A stretch of 16,732 nt of DNA from COMBO-56-21 sp041559015 (GCA_041559015.1 JBFFED010000041.1:1-16732), one strand, 5' to 3'. Shown: positions 1-7,176, counted from the stretch's first letter. Numbers and translations are program-made. Notes: generated by a model from the letters alone, not told the origin.

Positions 1-372
1 CTGGACACCTTCAGGAACAGGGACCTGATCCGGAGGGCGGCCTTGGAGCTGGATGAGATCATGGCTGTCGCGCAGTTGATGGCGATTCAGGGCCCTGGCA
101 ACGTGAGGACGCTCGCGGTCGACCTGAGGGGGGATGGCAGCCTGCGCTTCGACACGCTCAGCATCGGGGACTCTGAGGACGGGCCGAACCTTTCCAGCGC
201 GGTGCTCCGCTTCAAGAATGGGGCGGCGCTCTCGAGAGCCGCCCTGGAGCCGCCTGTATGGCTCAGGAGCGCCTCCAGGAGCGCGCTGACCGTGGACTCG
301 CCCGTCTTCGAACTCAGGCTGGAGAGCGTCCTCGAGGGGCGGGTCCTATCGATTGTCGCGGAGGCCAGGTGA
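1..372 (+). CDS. Hypothetical protein, 5'-truncated (pilin-like/envelope-associated?)
   Basis: The reading frame is already open at base 1 and ends at TGA 370-372, so the true start lies upstream; about 123 residues are visible. No catalytic motif or cysteine is present. The visible part is a charged helix (roughly residues 5-30) followed by alternating short hydrophobic stretches, as in the beta-rich globular part of archaeal pilin-like or surface proteins. The next gene starts 1 base after the stop and begins with a membrane segment, so the two probably form one transcript, perhaps part of a larger surface-appendage or secretion cluster upstream. I do not recognise the family; the pilin idea rests only on shape and context. 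Confidence 0.6.
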   Translation: MDTFRNRDLIRRAALELDEIMAVAQLMAIQGPGNVRTLAVDLRGDGSLRFDTLSIGDSEDGPNLSSAVLRFKNGAALSRAALEPPVWLRSASRSALTVDSPVFELRLESVLEGRVLSIVAEAR

Positions 373-373
373 C

Positions 374-841
374 ATGGACTTCGTGATATCGAAGGTCGCG
401 ATGGCAGCATGCGCATTCCTCGTGGCCGGGGTCCTCTCAGGGTGCATGGACCCCTTGAGCTTCGCCGACCAGGAGGGCGAGCTTGACGGCGTGGTCAAGA
501 GATTCTGTGGGCTCGTGGACAGGGCCGCGCTGTCGCACTCGAGGACCTGCCTTGCCTGGGACGTGCCCTTCATGGCGGATGGCCAGGGGATCGGGATGGT
601 CATACACCGGGGCCTGGTGATGGCCGAGGCTGGGAAAGAGAACGCCATCGGACAGCCGGTGACAGGGATACACACCTGGCAGGACCCAGGCGCCTCCATG
701 AACGCGACCGTGCTCAGGCTCCTGGACGAGTCCGGGGACGCATTGGTGGCCTCCTCAGGAGATCGGGTGCTGCTGGTCACGGAGCTGGTCCTCCTCGACG
801 GCCTCCCCACGTACCTGGCGTTCGCTCGGAGCGGGCCCTAG
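374..841 (+). CDS. Hypothetical membrane-anchored or lipoprotein-like small protein
   Basis: The ATG at 374 is chosen over a TTG at 353 because AGGTGA (367-372) lies just before it and it starts 1 base after the previous stop. The protein is 155 residues. Residues 4-23 form one hydrophobic segment, ending in a lipobox-like L-S-G-C (residues 21-24). This would allow lipid attachment at Cys24 with the rest outside the cell; a class-III (pilin-type) anchor is the other reading. The remainder is a soluble domain with two further cysteines (about residues 45 and 58) and no motif I recognise. Its TAG stop (839-841) overlaps the TAG of the convergent desulfurase gene in a shared CTAG. Confidence 0.65.
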   Translation: MDFVISKVAMAACAFLVAGVLSGCMDPLSFADQEGELDGVVKRFCGLVDRAALSHSRTCLAWDVPFMADGQGIGMVIHRGLVMAEAGKENAIGQPVTGIHTWQDPGASMNATVLRLLDESGDALVASSGDRVLLVTELVLLDGLPTYLAFARSGP

Positions 842-2061
842 GACCTGCGGGAGAACTTCCCCGCGAGCTCCGTCACGGCCTGCGCGAATACATCTGCCTC
901 TTCCCGCGTGTTGTAAAGGTAGACGGAGGCCCTGGCGCAGCCGTCCATGCCTCTGGCGCTGAAGTACGAGTGGCAGCAGTGCATGCCAGAGCGCATCATG
1001 ATGTTCCTGGAGTTGTCCAGTATCATGGCCACGTCGTGGCCCGTGAGGCCCTCTATGTTGAAGCTGAGTATCCCTGCCCTGAGGTTCGGGTCCTGGGGAG
1101 ATAGCAGCCTAATCGAGGGCAGGCCTCGAAGGGCCTTGGTCATGCGCTTGTTGAGCTCGGACTCGTGAGCACGTATCTCGTCCAGCCCTATGCGCTCCAA
1201 GTAGTCAATCGCCGCCCCAGTGCCTATTATGCCCGAGTAGTTCTGGAGGCCCGTCTCGAACCTCTCGGGAGCTGGCAACAGCCTGAACGAGCGCTCGTCG
1301 GTGTCTGTGACCCCGTGGCCGCCATACATCAGAGGGCTGAGTTCGTCGGAGAGTTCGGACCTGCAGTAGAACAGGCCGACCCCGGACGGACCGCACATCT
1401 TGTGGGCCGACGCGGCCATGTAATCCACCCCCAGCGCCCTGACATCCAGCTTCATGCTCGGAGCGGCCTGGGCGGCGTCGAACAGGACCCTAGCGCCGTT
1501 GGCATGGGCGATGTCTACGACCTCCTTCGCTGGGAGGGTATGCCCAGTGACATTCGAGGTCAGGCACATCGCCACCAGCTTCGTCTTCCTGGTAACTACC
1601 CTCTCGTATGCCTCGATATCGAACGTGCCATCTTCGGCGGATTTGATGATCCGCCGTCTCACTCCCCTGGTCTTCGCCAGATGGATTACGGGCACATGAA
1701 CTGCGTTGTGCTCGTAGTCGGTGGTCACGACCTCGTCTCCCGCCTCCAGGCCAGACCCGAATATGACCGTGTTCAGACCCTCTGTGGAGTTCTTCATGAA
1801 AGCAATCTCGTTCGGGGTGTCCGCGTTGAAGAACCCCGCGACCTTCTCCCTGACTGCGTCGCACCTGAGGGACACCTCGGTTGCGAGCCTGTGGGAGCTG
1901 CGACCTCCGCAGGCAGGGTAGGACTCGTAGTAGTCCGCCATCGCATCCGTGACCTGTCTCGGCCTGAGGGTCTGGCAGGCGCTGTCGAGATATATCGGCA
2001 CCGTGCCCTCCGCCCCTTTGTTAAGCACGGAGAAGTCCTTCCTCACCTTGCTGGCGTCCAT
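838..2061 (-). CDS. sufS: Cysteine desulfurase, SufS-type (class V aminotransferase fold)
   Basis: A PLP enzyme that removes sulfur from cysteine as a protein-bound persulfide for Fe-S cluster or thiolation pathways. From ATG 2061 it is 407 residues, the usual SufS length. Visible landmarks are the PLP lysine in SAHK (Lys221), the cofactor-contacting D-A-A-Q (Asp195-Gln198), a conserved E-H-N (His118), and the catalytic loop RSGMHCCHS with Cys362 in the SufS position and a second Cys363 beside it. The N-terminal part (YLDSACQTLRP, then PACGGRSSH) has the archaeal look of the family. Start: ATG 2073 and GTG 2121 are also in frame, but the TATA-like box at 2091-2099 predicts transcription from about 2069, and MDASKVRKDF aligns with the E. 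coli SufS N-terminus. It is divergent from iscS-iscU. Confidence 0.9.
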   Translation of the reverse strand: MDASKVRKDFSVLNKGAEGTVPIYLDSACQTLRPRQVTDAMADYYESYPACGGRSSHRLATEVSLRCDAVREKVAGFFNADTPNEIAFMKNSTEGLNTVIFGSGLEAGDEVVTTDYEHNAVHVPVIHLAKTRGVRRRIIKSAEDGTFDIEAYERVVTRKTKLVAMCLTSNVTGHTLPAKEVVDIAHANGARVLFDAAQAAPSMKLDVRALGVDYMAASAHKMCGPSGVGLFYCRSELSDELSPLMYGGHGVTDTDERSFRLLPAPERFETGLQNYSGIIGTGAAIDYLERIGLDEIRAHESELNKRMTKALRGLPSIRLLSPQDPNLRAGILSFNIEGLTGHDVAMILDNSRNIMMRSGMHCCHSYFSARGMDGCARASVYLYNTREEADVFAQAVTELAGKFSRRS

Positions 2062-2090
2062 TCGGCTCTGCATCGGATAGCAATCGATGG

Positions 2091-2099
2091 TATTATTCG
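2091..2099 (-). promoter_or_regulatory. Putative TATA box for the SufS-type gene
   Basis: On the minus strand this reads CGAATAATA, an AT-rich box in GC-rich surroundings. About 26 bases downstream lies position 2069, 8 bases before the ATG at 2061. Inferred from spacing only. Confidence 0.4.
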
Positions 2100-2127
2100 T
2101 TTCCAGGTGACGGGGGCCCACACTGCA

Positions 2128-2148
2128 TCCGCGGGGGAGGCACGCGGA
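2128..2148. promoter_or_regulatory. Inverted repeat between divergent desulfurase genes
   Basis: TCCGCG (2128-2133) and CGCGGA (2143-2148) form perfect 6-base arms around a 9-base spacer. The repeat sits between the two putative TATA boxes of the divergent promoters, where a shared operator would be expected. It could also be chance in GC-rich DNA. Confidence 0.3.
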
Positions 2149-2161
2149 ATCAACTGGTAAA

Positions 2162-2170
2162 CTTATTAAA
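2162..2170 (+). promoter_or_regulatory. Putative TATA box for iscS-iscU
   Basis: CTTATTAAA lies 33 bases from its centre to the ATG at 2199, placing transcription start near 2192 and leaving a leader of only about 7 bases. No Shine-Dalgarno is visible directly before the ATG, which fits a near-leaderless transcript. Confidence 0.5.
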
Positions 2171-2198
2171 CGGCTTCAATTAATCACCTGCGGTTCAG

Positions 2199-3416
2199 AT
2201 GACGACGGATGAGAGGAAACGGGTCTATTTCGACCACAGCGCAACCACCGCCGTGTTGCCTGAGGTCGCGGAAGCGATGAGGCCTTATTTCGTCAACATG
2301 TACGGGAACGCGTCCAGCCTCCACTCGTTCGGGAGGGAGGCAAGGGCCGCTATTGACAAGGCGAGGGCCAGCGTCGCCTCCGTCCTCAACTGCGACCCGT
2401 CCGAGATCGTCTTCACTTCGAGCGGCACAGAGGCCGACAACCTCGCGGTCACCGGAGTGGCGACCTTCAAGGGCAGGTCGAAGGGGCACATCATAACCAC
2501 CACGGTCGAGCACCACGCGGTCTTGGAACCGTGCGAGCACCTCAAGAGGCGCGGGTTCGACCTGACCCTGGTGCCGGTGTCAAAGGATGGCATAGTCGAC
2601 CCCGGCGATGTCGAGCGCGCCGTCAGGGGCGACACCGTGCTTATATCAGCCATGATGGCGAACAACGAGATAGGCACGATCCAGCCGTACAAGGAGATTG
2701 GCAAGATAGCCTCATCTCACGGCGTGCCGTTCCACACGGACGCCGTCCAGGCCATCGGCAAGCTGCCCATAGACGTGAAGGCGGACAACATCGATCTCCT
2801 TTCGCTCTCCGGGCACAAGTTCCACGGGCCGAAGGGCGTCGGCGTCCTCTATGTGAAGAAGGGCACGGAGATAGAGCCAATAATCCGCGGCGGAGGGCAG
2901 GAGCGAGGACTGAGGTCCTCGACGGAGAACGTCCCCGGCATAGTCGGTCTGGGCGCGGCCGCCAGGATTGCCATGAGGGACCGCGAGAGCTCCTGTGACA
3001 GGATGAGGAAGCTGAGGGACAGACTCGTCAAGAGCATACCCGAGCTCGTGCCGAGGGCATACCTCAACGGCCATTCGACGAAGAGGCTCGTCAACAATGT
3101 CCATTTCAGGTTCGATTTCATCGAGGGCGAGGGGCTGATACTGCAGCTGGACCTAAAGGGGATAGCTGCGTCCACAGGCTCCGCGTGCTCCACTGGCTCC
3201 CCCGACCCGTCCCCGGTGTTGCTCGCCCTGGGGCTGTCCCACGAACAGGCCCACGGCAGCCTCAGGCTCACACTGGGACGGGGCAATACTGAAGAGGAGG
3301 TAGACTACTTACTGGAAGTGCTCCCCGGAGTCGTCTCGAGGCTCAGGGAGATATCGCCGTTCAACGAATCGAGTCCGACTGCAAGAGGAGAAGGTGGCAG
3401 CTGTGTACAGCGATAA
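2199..3416 (+). CDS. iscS: Cysteine desulfurase, IscS/NifS-type
   Basis: A PLP-dependent enzyme (405 residues) that supplies persulfide sulfur to the IscU scaffold. Landmarks are FDHSATT at the N-terminus (residues 11-17), TSSGTEADN (73-81) of the PLP phosphate site, EHHAV (His105), ANNEIGT with Asn156, Asp181/Gln184, the PLP lysine in SGHKFHGPKG (Lys207), RGGGQERGLRSSTEN, and the mobile catalytic loop STGSACSTG with Cys330. These mark a NifS/IscS (group I) enzyme, distinct from the divergent SufS type. The last 23 bases overlap the start of iscU, so the two are almost certainly co-translated. The C-terminal tail after about residue 385 is short and not conserved-looking. Confidence 0.95.
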   Translation: MTTDERKRVYFDHSATTAVLPEVAEAMRPYFVNMYGNASSLHSFGREARAAIDKARASVASVLNCDPSEIVFTSSGTEADNLAVTGVATFKGRSKGHIITTTVEHHAVLEPCEHLKRRGFDLTLVPVSKDGIVDPGDVERAVRGDTVLISAMMANNEIGTIQPYKEIGKIASSHGVPFHTDAVQAIGKLPIDVKADNIDLLSLSGHKFHGPKGVGVLYVKKGTEIEPIIRGGGQERGLRSSTENVPGIVGLGAAARIAMRDRESSCDRMRKLRDRLVKSIPELVPRAYLNGHSTKRLVNNVHFRFDFIEGEGLILQLDLKGIAASTGSACSTGSPDPSPVLLALGLSHEQAHGSLRLTLGRGNTEEEVDYLLEVLPGVVSRLREISPFNESSPTARGEGGSCVQR

Positions 3417-3783
3417 GGTGATGGACCATTTCACGAACCCCAGGAACGTCGGCGAGATACTGGACGCCGATGGTATAGGCAAGGTAGGGAACCCGCAGTG
3501 CGGGGACGTCATGTGGCTCTACATCAAGGTCAAGGACAATATCATAACCGACATCAAGTTCAAGACCTTCGGTTGCGGGGCGGCCATCGCGACCAGCTCG
3601 ATGATCACCGAGCTGGCCAGGGGGAAGACCATCGAGGAGGCGAAGATAATATCCAGGGGAGATGTGGCCAACGCCCTCGAGGGACTGCCGCCCCAGAAGA
3701 TGCACTGCTCGAACCTGGCCGCGGACGCCCTGAAAGAGGCCATAAAGGATTATGAGGCGAAGAAGGGAGCCAAGGGCGGCTGA
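3394..3783 (+). CDS. iscU: Fe-S cluster assembly scaffold IscU
   Basis: Scaffold on which IscS-derived sulfur and iron are assembled into [2Fe-2S]/[4Fe-4S] clusters. The 129-residue protein has all three cluster cysteines and partners: NPQCGD (Cys36, Asp38), FGCGAAIA (Cys61) and LPPQKMHCSN (His104, Cys105). LPPQK corresponds to the LPPVK chaperone-binding motif of bacterial IscU. The N-terminus YSDKVMDHFTNPRNVGE is typical. Start: GTG 3394 is preceded by GAGG at 3385-3388; GTG 3403 (giving an N-terminus MYSDKV) with AGGTG at 3392-3396 is equally plausible. It overlaps the end of iscS, forming a two-gene iscSU operon. Confidence 0.95.
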   Translation: MAAVYSDKVMDHFTNPRNVGEILDADGIGKVGNPQCGDVMWLYIKVKDNIITDIKFKTFGCGAAIATSSMITELARGKTIEEAKIISRGDVANALEGLPPQKMHCSNLAADALKEAIKDYEAKKGAKGG

Positions 3784-3919
3784 GCGGTCGAGGGTTCTGT
3801 CAATAGTCGGGTGTTGGCCACTCGGACCTCCCCGACCATCGACTCGTCCCATTCGGCTCCGGCCGTGCGGCCATCGCTGGCTCGTAGAGGACCATCACCA
3901 CGTCATGCTGGAACGCGCC

Positions 3920-3961
3920 GGGGTCGAACCGTAGACCCCCTGCCGTCATGTTGAGGACGGC
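3920..3961. repeat. Tandem pair of hairpins
   Basis: GGGGTC (3920-3925) pairs with GACCCC (3934-3939), and GCCGTC (3942-3947) pairs with GACGGC (3956-3961). Both have perfect 6-bp stems and 8-base loops, and only 2 bases separate them. They may be RNA structure or a regulatory site; no T-run follows, so a standard terminator is not supported. Confidence 0.4.
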
Positions 3962-4020
3962 TGTTGGCAGCGGGCCAGACCTCCTGGAAGACGCGCCCAT
4001 TCGGGAATATGGATTCCTCC

Positions 4021-4077
4021 CACATATCGGGCGCGATCCGCTGCTCCGCGGGCCGACCGTTCCGGCCCGCGTATGTG
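4021..4077. repeat. Strong GC hairpin with outer inverted repeat
   Basis: CGCGGGCCG (4047-4055) and CGGCCCGCG (4063-4071) form a perfect 9-bp stem closing a 7-base loop. Directly outside, TATGTG (4072-4077) is complementary to CACATA (4021-4026), so a larger folded element with a side loop is possible. Confidence 0.4.
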
Positions 4078-4170
4078 CCTTGTTCGGCATCCAGTGACCA
4101 ACGGGGAGACGGGTTCTTGACGTTTCGCACTACATGTACCACCCGATTTTGGACAGAACGGCGGTCGAGA

Positions 4171-4179
4171 AAAGATATT
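4171..4179 (+). promoter_or_regulatory. Putative TATA box for pyrDK
   Basis: AAAGATATT lies in the only AT-rich part of the gap. Transcription would start near 4201, about 10 bases before the ATG at 4211; this supports that ATG over the in-frame ATG at 4190. Confidence 0.45.
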
Positions 4180-4210
4180 GTAGGCATCCATGCTATTCAA
4201 GGCCGAGCGG

Positions 4211-5128
4211 ATGACTGACCTCTCGGTCGACCTATGTGGACTGAAGCTGCGCAACCCGACCATGCTCGCCGCGGGTGTTCTGGACGAGACTGGCAGGAGC
4301 ATGGTCGCGGTCGCAAGGGCAGGGGCTGGGGCGATTGTCACCAAGTCTATCGGCAGGGCCGCCCGGCCTGGACACCCTAACCCGTGCGTGGTGGAGCTGC
4401 CTTACGGGCTGCTGAACGCGATGGGGCTCCCCAACCCGGGCGCCGAGGCCTTCAGCAACGAGCTCCGGGACGCGAAGACGGGGAACGTGCCGATAATAGC
4501 CAGCGTGTTCGGGAGCACGGAGGACGAATACGCCGAGCTGTGCAGGTCGATGGCACGTTCCGGTGCGGACGCGATAGAGCTGAACCTGAGTTGCCCCCAT
4601 GCGAAGGGGTACGGCGCTGAGATCGGGTCCGACCCTGACGTCGTCCAGGCGATATGCAGGAAGGCCAAGAAGGGGCTCAGTGTCCCCGTGTTCGCCAAGC
4701 TCACGCCGAACACATCTTCGATAGCGGACCTTGCGCGTGCTGCGGAGAAGGGCGGTGCTGACGGCGTTGTCGCCATCAACACCCTCAAGGGAATGACGAT
4801 ATCGCCCGAGGCTAGGATGCCCATACTCGCGAACGGGGTCGGTGGTCTGTCAGGCCCCGCGATCAGACCCGTCGGAATCAGGTGCGTCTACGAGATATTC
4901 GAGGCCGTCAAGGTGCCGGTGGTCGGCGTCGGAGGCGTGTCGAACGCGAAGGACGCGCTCGAGTACATCATGGCAGGAGCGTCCGCGGTCCAGATAGGGA
5001 CCGCAGTCTGGAGCGAAGGCCCCGAGGTCTTCACAAAGGTCACGAGCGGGCTCATCAAGTTCATGGCGGAGAACGGTTTCAACACGGTCAAGGAGATGGT
5101 TGGGATTGCCCACGGTTCCCGGCGTTAG
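4211..5128 (+). CDS. pyrD: Dihydroorotate dehydrogenase, catalytic subunit (class 1B)
   Basis: FMN enzyme of the fourth step of UMP synthesis, oxidising dihydroorotate to orotate. The 305-residue length and the motifs fit the class 1B family: NAMGLPNPG (69-77) of the substrate site, NLSCPH with the catalytic base Cys128 (class 2 enzymes have Ser), AKLTPN with Lys163, the FMN-phosphate glycines VGVGGVS (238-244), and a C-terminal AVQIGTAV (259-266). The start at ATG 4211 is chosen because it directly precedes the conserved LSVDLCGLKLRNP and suits the promoter spacing; ATG 4190 would add 7 residues. pyrK follows 1 base after the stop, so electrons should pass to NAD+ through the PyrK Fe-S/FAD subunit. 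Confidence 0.95.
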   Translation: MTDLSVDLCGLKLRNPTMLAAGVLDETGRSMVAVARAGAGAIVTKSIGRAARPGHPNPCVVELPYGLLNAMGLPNPGAEAFSNELRDAKTGNVPIIASVFGSTEDEYAELCRSMARSGADAIELNLSCPHAKGYGAEIGSDPDVVQAICRKAKKGLSVPVFAKLTPNTSSIADLARAAEKGGADGVVAINTLKGMTISPEARMPILANGVGGLSGPAIRPVGIRCVYEIFEAVKVPVVGVGGVSNAKDALEYIMAGASAVQIGTAVWSEGPEVFTKVTSGLIKFMAENGFNTVKEMVGIAHGSRR

Positions 5129-5129
5129 G

Positions 5130-5894
5130 ATGATGACCGTCCACGAGCACAGGGACGAGACCCCGAACGTCCGGACGGTCATATTCAAGGAGAAGCTGCT
5201 GGCGAAGCCGGGGCAGTTCGTCATGGTCTGGGTGCCAGGGGTCGACGAGTTCCCCATGTCGGCCTCGTACACGATACCCAGGTTCGGGATCACATACCAG
5301 GTTCTCGGTCCTGGCACGAAGGCGCTGGCTTCCGTCGTGCAGGGGCGGAAGGTGGGCATCAGGGGGCCCTACGGCAAGGGGTTCACCCTTGTCGGAAGCA
5401 GGGTCCTCGGGGTCGCTGGCGGTGCGGGGATCGCCCCTCTGGCACCGTTCCTCGAGCTGGCGATTACCAAGCGTGCCTCGGTGGACCTCGTCCTCGGCGC
5501 GAAGACCGCGAGAGAGATCATCTTCGAGGACAGGATGGTCGAGGCGGGCGCGAAGGTGCACATATCCACCGACGACGGCAGCGGCGGGTCCAAGGGGTTC
5601 GCGACCGACCTCGCGAAGGAGGTAATGTCGAAGGAGAGGTTCGACTGCGTCTACACCTGCGGTCCTGAGAGGATGCTGGTCGGGGCGCTCGCGCTCGCGG
5701 AGAAGCACAAGACGCCCGTCCAGGCCTCGCTCGAGCGGTTCATGAAGTGCGGGATCGGCATATGCGACTCGTGCGCGATCGACGGCAGGCACGTGTGCAA
5801 GGACGGGCCGGTGTTCTCCGGCGACGATTTGAGGGCGTTCGACGACCTCGGGAAGACGAAGCTGGACACGTGCGGCCGGAGAGTCCCCATCTGA
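5130..5894 (+). CDS. pyrK: Dihydroorotate dehydrogenase electron-transfer subunit
   Basis: FAD/[2Fe-2S] subunit that carries electrons from PyrD to NAD+. The 254-residue protein has the ferredoxin-reductase order: an N-terminal FAD barrel (about 1-90, with KPGQFVMVW), an NAD-binding half starting at GVAGGAGIAPLAPFLE (94-109) and containing TCGPERML (176-183), and a C-terminal [2Fe-2S] loop C-x4-C-x2-C-x7-C (Cys207, 212, 215, 223). All four cluster cysteines are present. Start: ATG 5130 follows the pyrD stop directly. TTG 5100, with AGGAG at 5091-5095, would add 10 residues and overlap pyrD; it cannot be excluded. Its 3' end faces aksA across 24 bases. Confidence 0.93.
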   Translation: MMTVHEHRDETPNVRTVIFKEKLLAKPGQFVMVWVPGVDEFPMSASYTIPRFGITYQVLGPGTKALASVVQGRKVGIRGPYGKGFTLVGSRVLGVAGGAGIAPLAPFLELAITKRASVDLVLGAKTAREIIFEDRMVEAGAKVHISTDDGSGGSKGFATDLAKEVMSKERFDCVYTCGPERMLVGALALAEKHKTPVQASLERFMKCGIGICDSCAIDGRHVCKDGPVFSGDDLRAFDDLGKTKLDTCGRRVPI

Positions 5895-5918
5895 CCTTAG
5901 AAGGATGACGGGGAGCGG

Positions 5919-7112
5919 TCACTGACAGTCCGGGTTCTTCCCTTCCCGGGCCATGACCTCGTCGACTATATTCCAGAACTCTTCCTCTGACACCCTTCCG
6001 TGCTCCTCGCCGGCCCTCTTTATGGCTCGGACGATGTCACATATCTGCTCCTGGCTCGCACCGATGCTGCGCTCGCTCAGCCTCGCCTTGACCAAAGCTG
6101 TCCCCGAGTGCTTCCCTAGGACCAGCCTGCGCCTGTTCCCGACCTCCTCGGGGTTCACGCATTCGTAGGTCATGGGACAGTTGAGCACCGCAGCGACATG
6201 TATGCCGGACTCGTGCGAGAAGGCGTTCCGTCCTACCCACGGCTGGTTGACCGGAAGAGGCATCTTCGTGGTCTCATAGACATATCTCGTCAGGTCAGTC
6301 AACTGGTCGGTCCTGATCCCAACATCCCGTTTGTAGATATGCTTCAGGGCCATCACCAACTGTTCCAAGGGGACGTTCCCCGCGCGCTCTCCGATGCCGC
6401 CGACGGTGGTCGCGATGGCCTCCGCGCCAGCATCGAGGGCGGCGATAGAGTTGGCCAGACCGAACCCGAAATCGTTGTGCAGGTGGGCCGAGAGAGGGAG
6501 AGAAGTGTGCTCCCGCATCTTCCGGAACAGGAAGGAGACGGCCTCCGGGCCCGCGCATCCCAGCGTGTCGGTGATCCCGAGCCTGCAGGCACCGGCCTCC
6601 TCGCACGCCCTGTACACCTCCTTCAGGAAGAGGACGTCGGACCGGGTGCTGTCCTCTGTGCTGAGGCTCGCTTTCAGGCCTCTCGCGCGCGCATACTCAA
6701 TGGAAGTGACCGCTCTCCGGAGGACGTCTTCCCTTGTCATCTTGAGCTTGTAGCGCAGGTGCAGGTCGCTCGTGGCGACGAACAGCAGCACCATGTCGAT
6801 GTCGCAGTCCGCAGCTGCATCGATGTCCCCCTGAGTGGTCCGTGCAAGGCAGAGTATCTCTGATTCGAGGCCGAGACCGACCACGGCCTTCACGGCCTCC
6901 ATCTCCTGTTCGGACACAGCGGGGAAGCCCGCCTCGATCTGATGCACACCGGCCTCCGCCAGCTTCTGGGCGATGGCCACCTTCTGCTCGATCGTGAAAT
7001 GCACGCCCGGCATCTGCTCCCCGTCCCTGAGGGTGCTGTCATACACCACTATCTTCTCGGGCAGCTTAACCCGGGAAGCGGCGTTGTATGGGCTCACTGC
7101 GGAGAACTGCAT
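5919..7112 (-). CDS. aksA: Homocitrate synthase family protein, AksA-type
   Basis: DRE-TIM metallolyase that condenses acetyl-CoA with a 2-oxo acid. In methanogens AksA extends 2-oxoglutarate to 2-oxosuberate for coenzyme B. The 397-residue protein has the STLRDGEQ motif (Arg29, Asp30), the metal-binding H-L-H-N-D (His210, His212), NGIGERAGN-like GGIGERAGN (238-246), and AFSHESGIH (297-305). The N-terminal AVSPYN and the segment HQIEAGFPAVSE resemble M. jannaschii AksA more than citramalate synthase or LeuA, and no LeuA-type C-terminal regulatory domain is present. Lysine-pathway homocitrate synthase or citramalate synthase remain alternatives. A TATA box 26 bases before the ATG implies a leaderless mRNA. 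Confidence 0.85.
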   Translation of the reverse strand: MQFSAVSPYNAASRVKLPEKIVVYDSTLRDGEQMPGVHFTIEQKVAIAQKLAEAGVHQIEAGFPAVSEQEMEAVKAVVGLGLESEILCLARTTQGDIDAAADCDIDMVLLFVATSDLHLRYKLKMTREDVLRRAVTSIEYARARGLKASLSTEDSTRSDVLFLKEVYRACEEAGACRLGITDTLGCAGPEAVSFLFRKMREHTSLPLSAHLHNDFGFGLANSIAALDAGAEAIATTVGGIGERAGNVPLEQLVMALKHIYKRDVGIRTDQLTDLTRYVYETTKMPLPVNQPWVGRNAFSHESGIHVAAVLNCPMTYECVNPEEVGNRRRLVLGKHSGTALVKARLSERSIGASQEQICDIVRAIKRAGEEHGRVSEEEFWNIVDEVMAREGKNPDCQ

Positions 7113-7132
7113 CGTGATGCCATCGGATGGGG

Positions 7133-7144
7133 ACTATTTATTCT
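7133..7144 (-). promoter_or_regulatory. Putative TATA box for aksA (leaderless)
   Basis: On the minus strand the core reads AGAATAAATAG. Its centre (about 7138) is 26 bases from the A of the aksA ATG at 7112, so transcription is predicted to begin at or next to the start codon. Confidence 0.55.
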
Positions 7145-7176
7145 GTTGCAGCTGGCGACTGTCCGTCCTCAAAAAC

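Larger units (their letters stand above)
3800..4187 (-). pseudogene. Possible frameshifted gene remnant
   Basis: Two overlapping minus-strand frames look coding in turn. From about 4120 to 3985 one frame has G/C-ending codons and protein-like content (for example APDMWEESIFPNGRVFQEVW). From about 3960 to 3840 the next frame takes over (VLNMTAGGLRFDPGAF, then HDVVMVLYEP). A frameshift near 3970 would join them. Neither piece is recognisable as a family to me, and antisense frames in GC-rich DNA can mimic this. I rate it as a possible decayed gene, not an established one. Confidence 0.25.
3784..4210. other. 427-base gap between iscU and pyrD with several hairpins
   Basis: No confident intact gene is present on either strand. 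The stretch contains inverted repeats: GTCGGG/CCCGAC (3806-3836), two adjacent 6-bp/8-base-loop hairpins (3920-3939 and 3942-3961), and a 9-bp stem with 7-base loop (4047-4071) flanked by CACATA (4021-4026) and TATGTG (4072-4077). It does not match tRNA, 5S, SRP or RNase P RNA features that I could look for by eye. The AT-rich end (about 4165-4185) holds the likely pyrD promoter. Confidence 0.5.

Noticed and set aside
1165..2160. Long plus-strand open frame opposite the SufS-type gene
   Set aside because: It is the antisense shadow of a gene with clear PLP and catalytic motifs; the translation has no recognisable domain.
3909..3985. tRNA-like look on the minus strand (a GTCGAACC stretch next to a hairpin)
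   Set aside because: The T-stem pairs at only 3 positions, the putative anticodon loop is 8 bases, and no D-arm or matching acceptor stem exists.
3964..4218. Plus-strand frame of 84 codons in the iscU-pyrD gap
   Set aside because: It runs into pyrD in the wrong frame, lacks a ribosome site, has irregular composition and no domain.
6198..6863. Plus-strand open frame opposite aksA
   Set aside because: Shadow of a gene with intact metal-binding and catalytic motifs; no promoter or ribosome site for the opposite strand.
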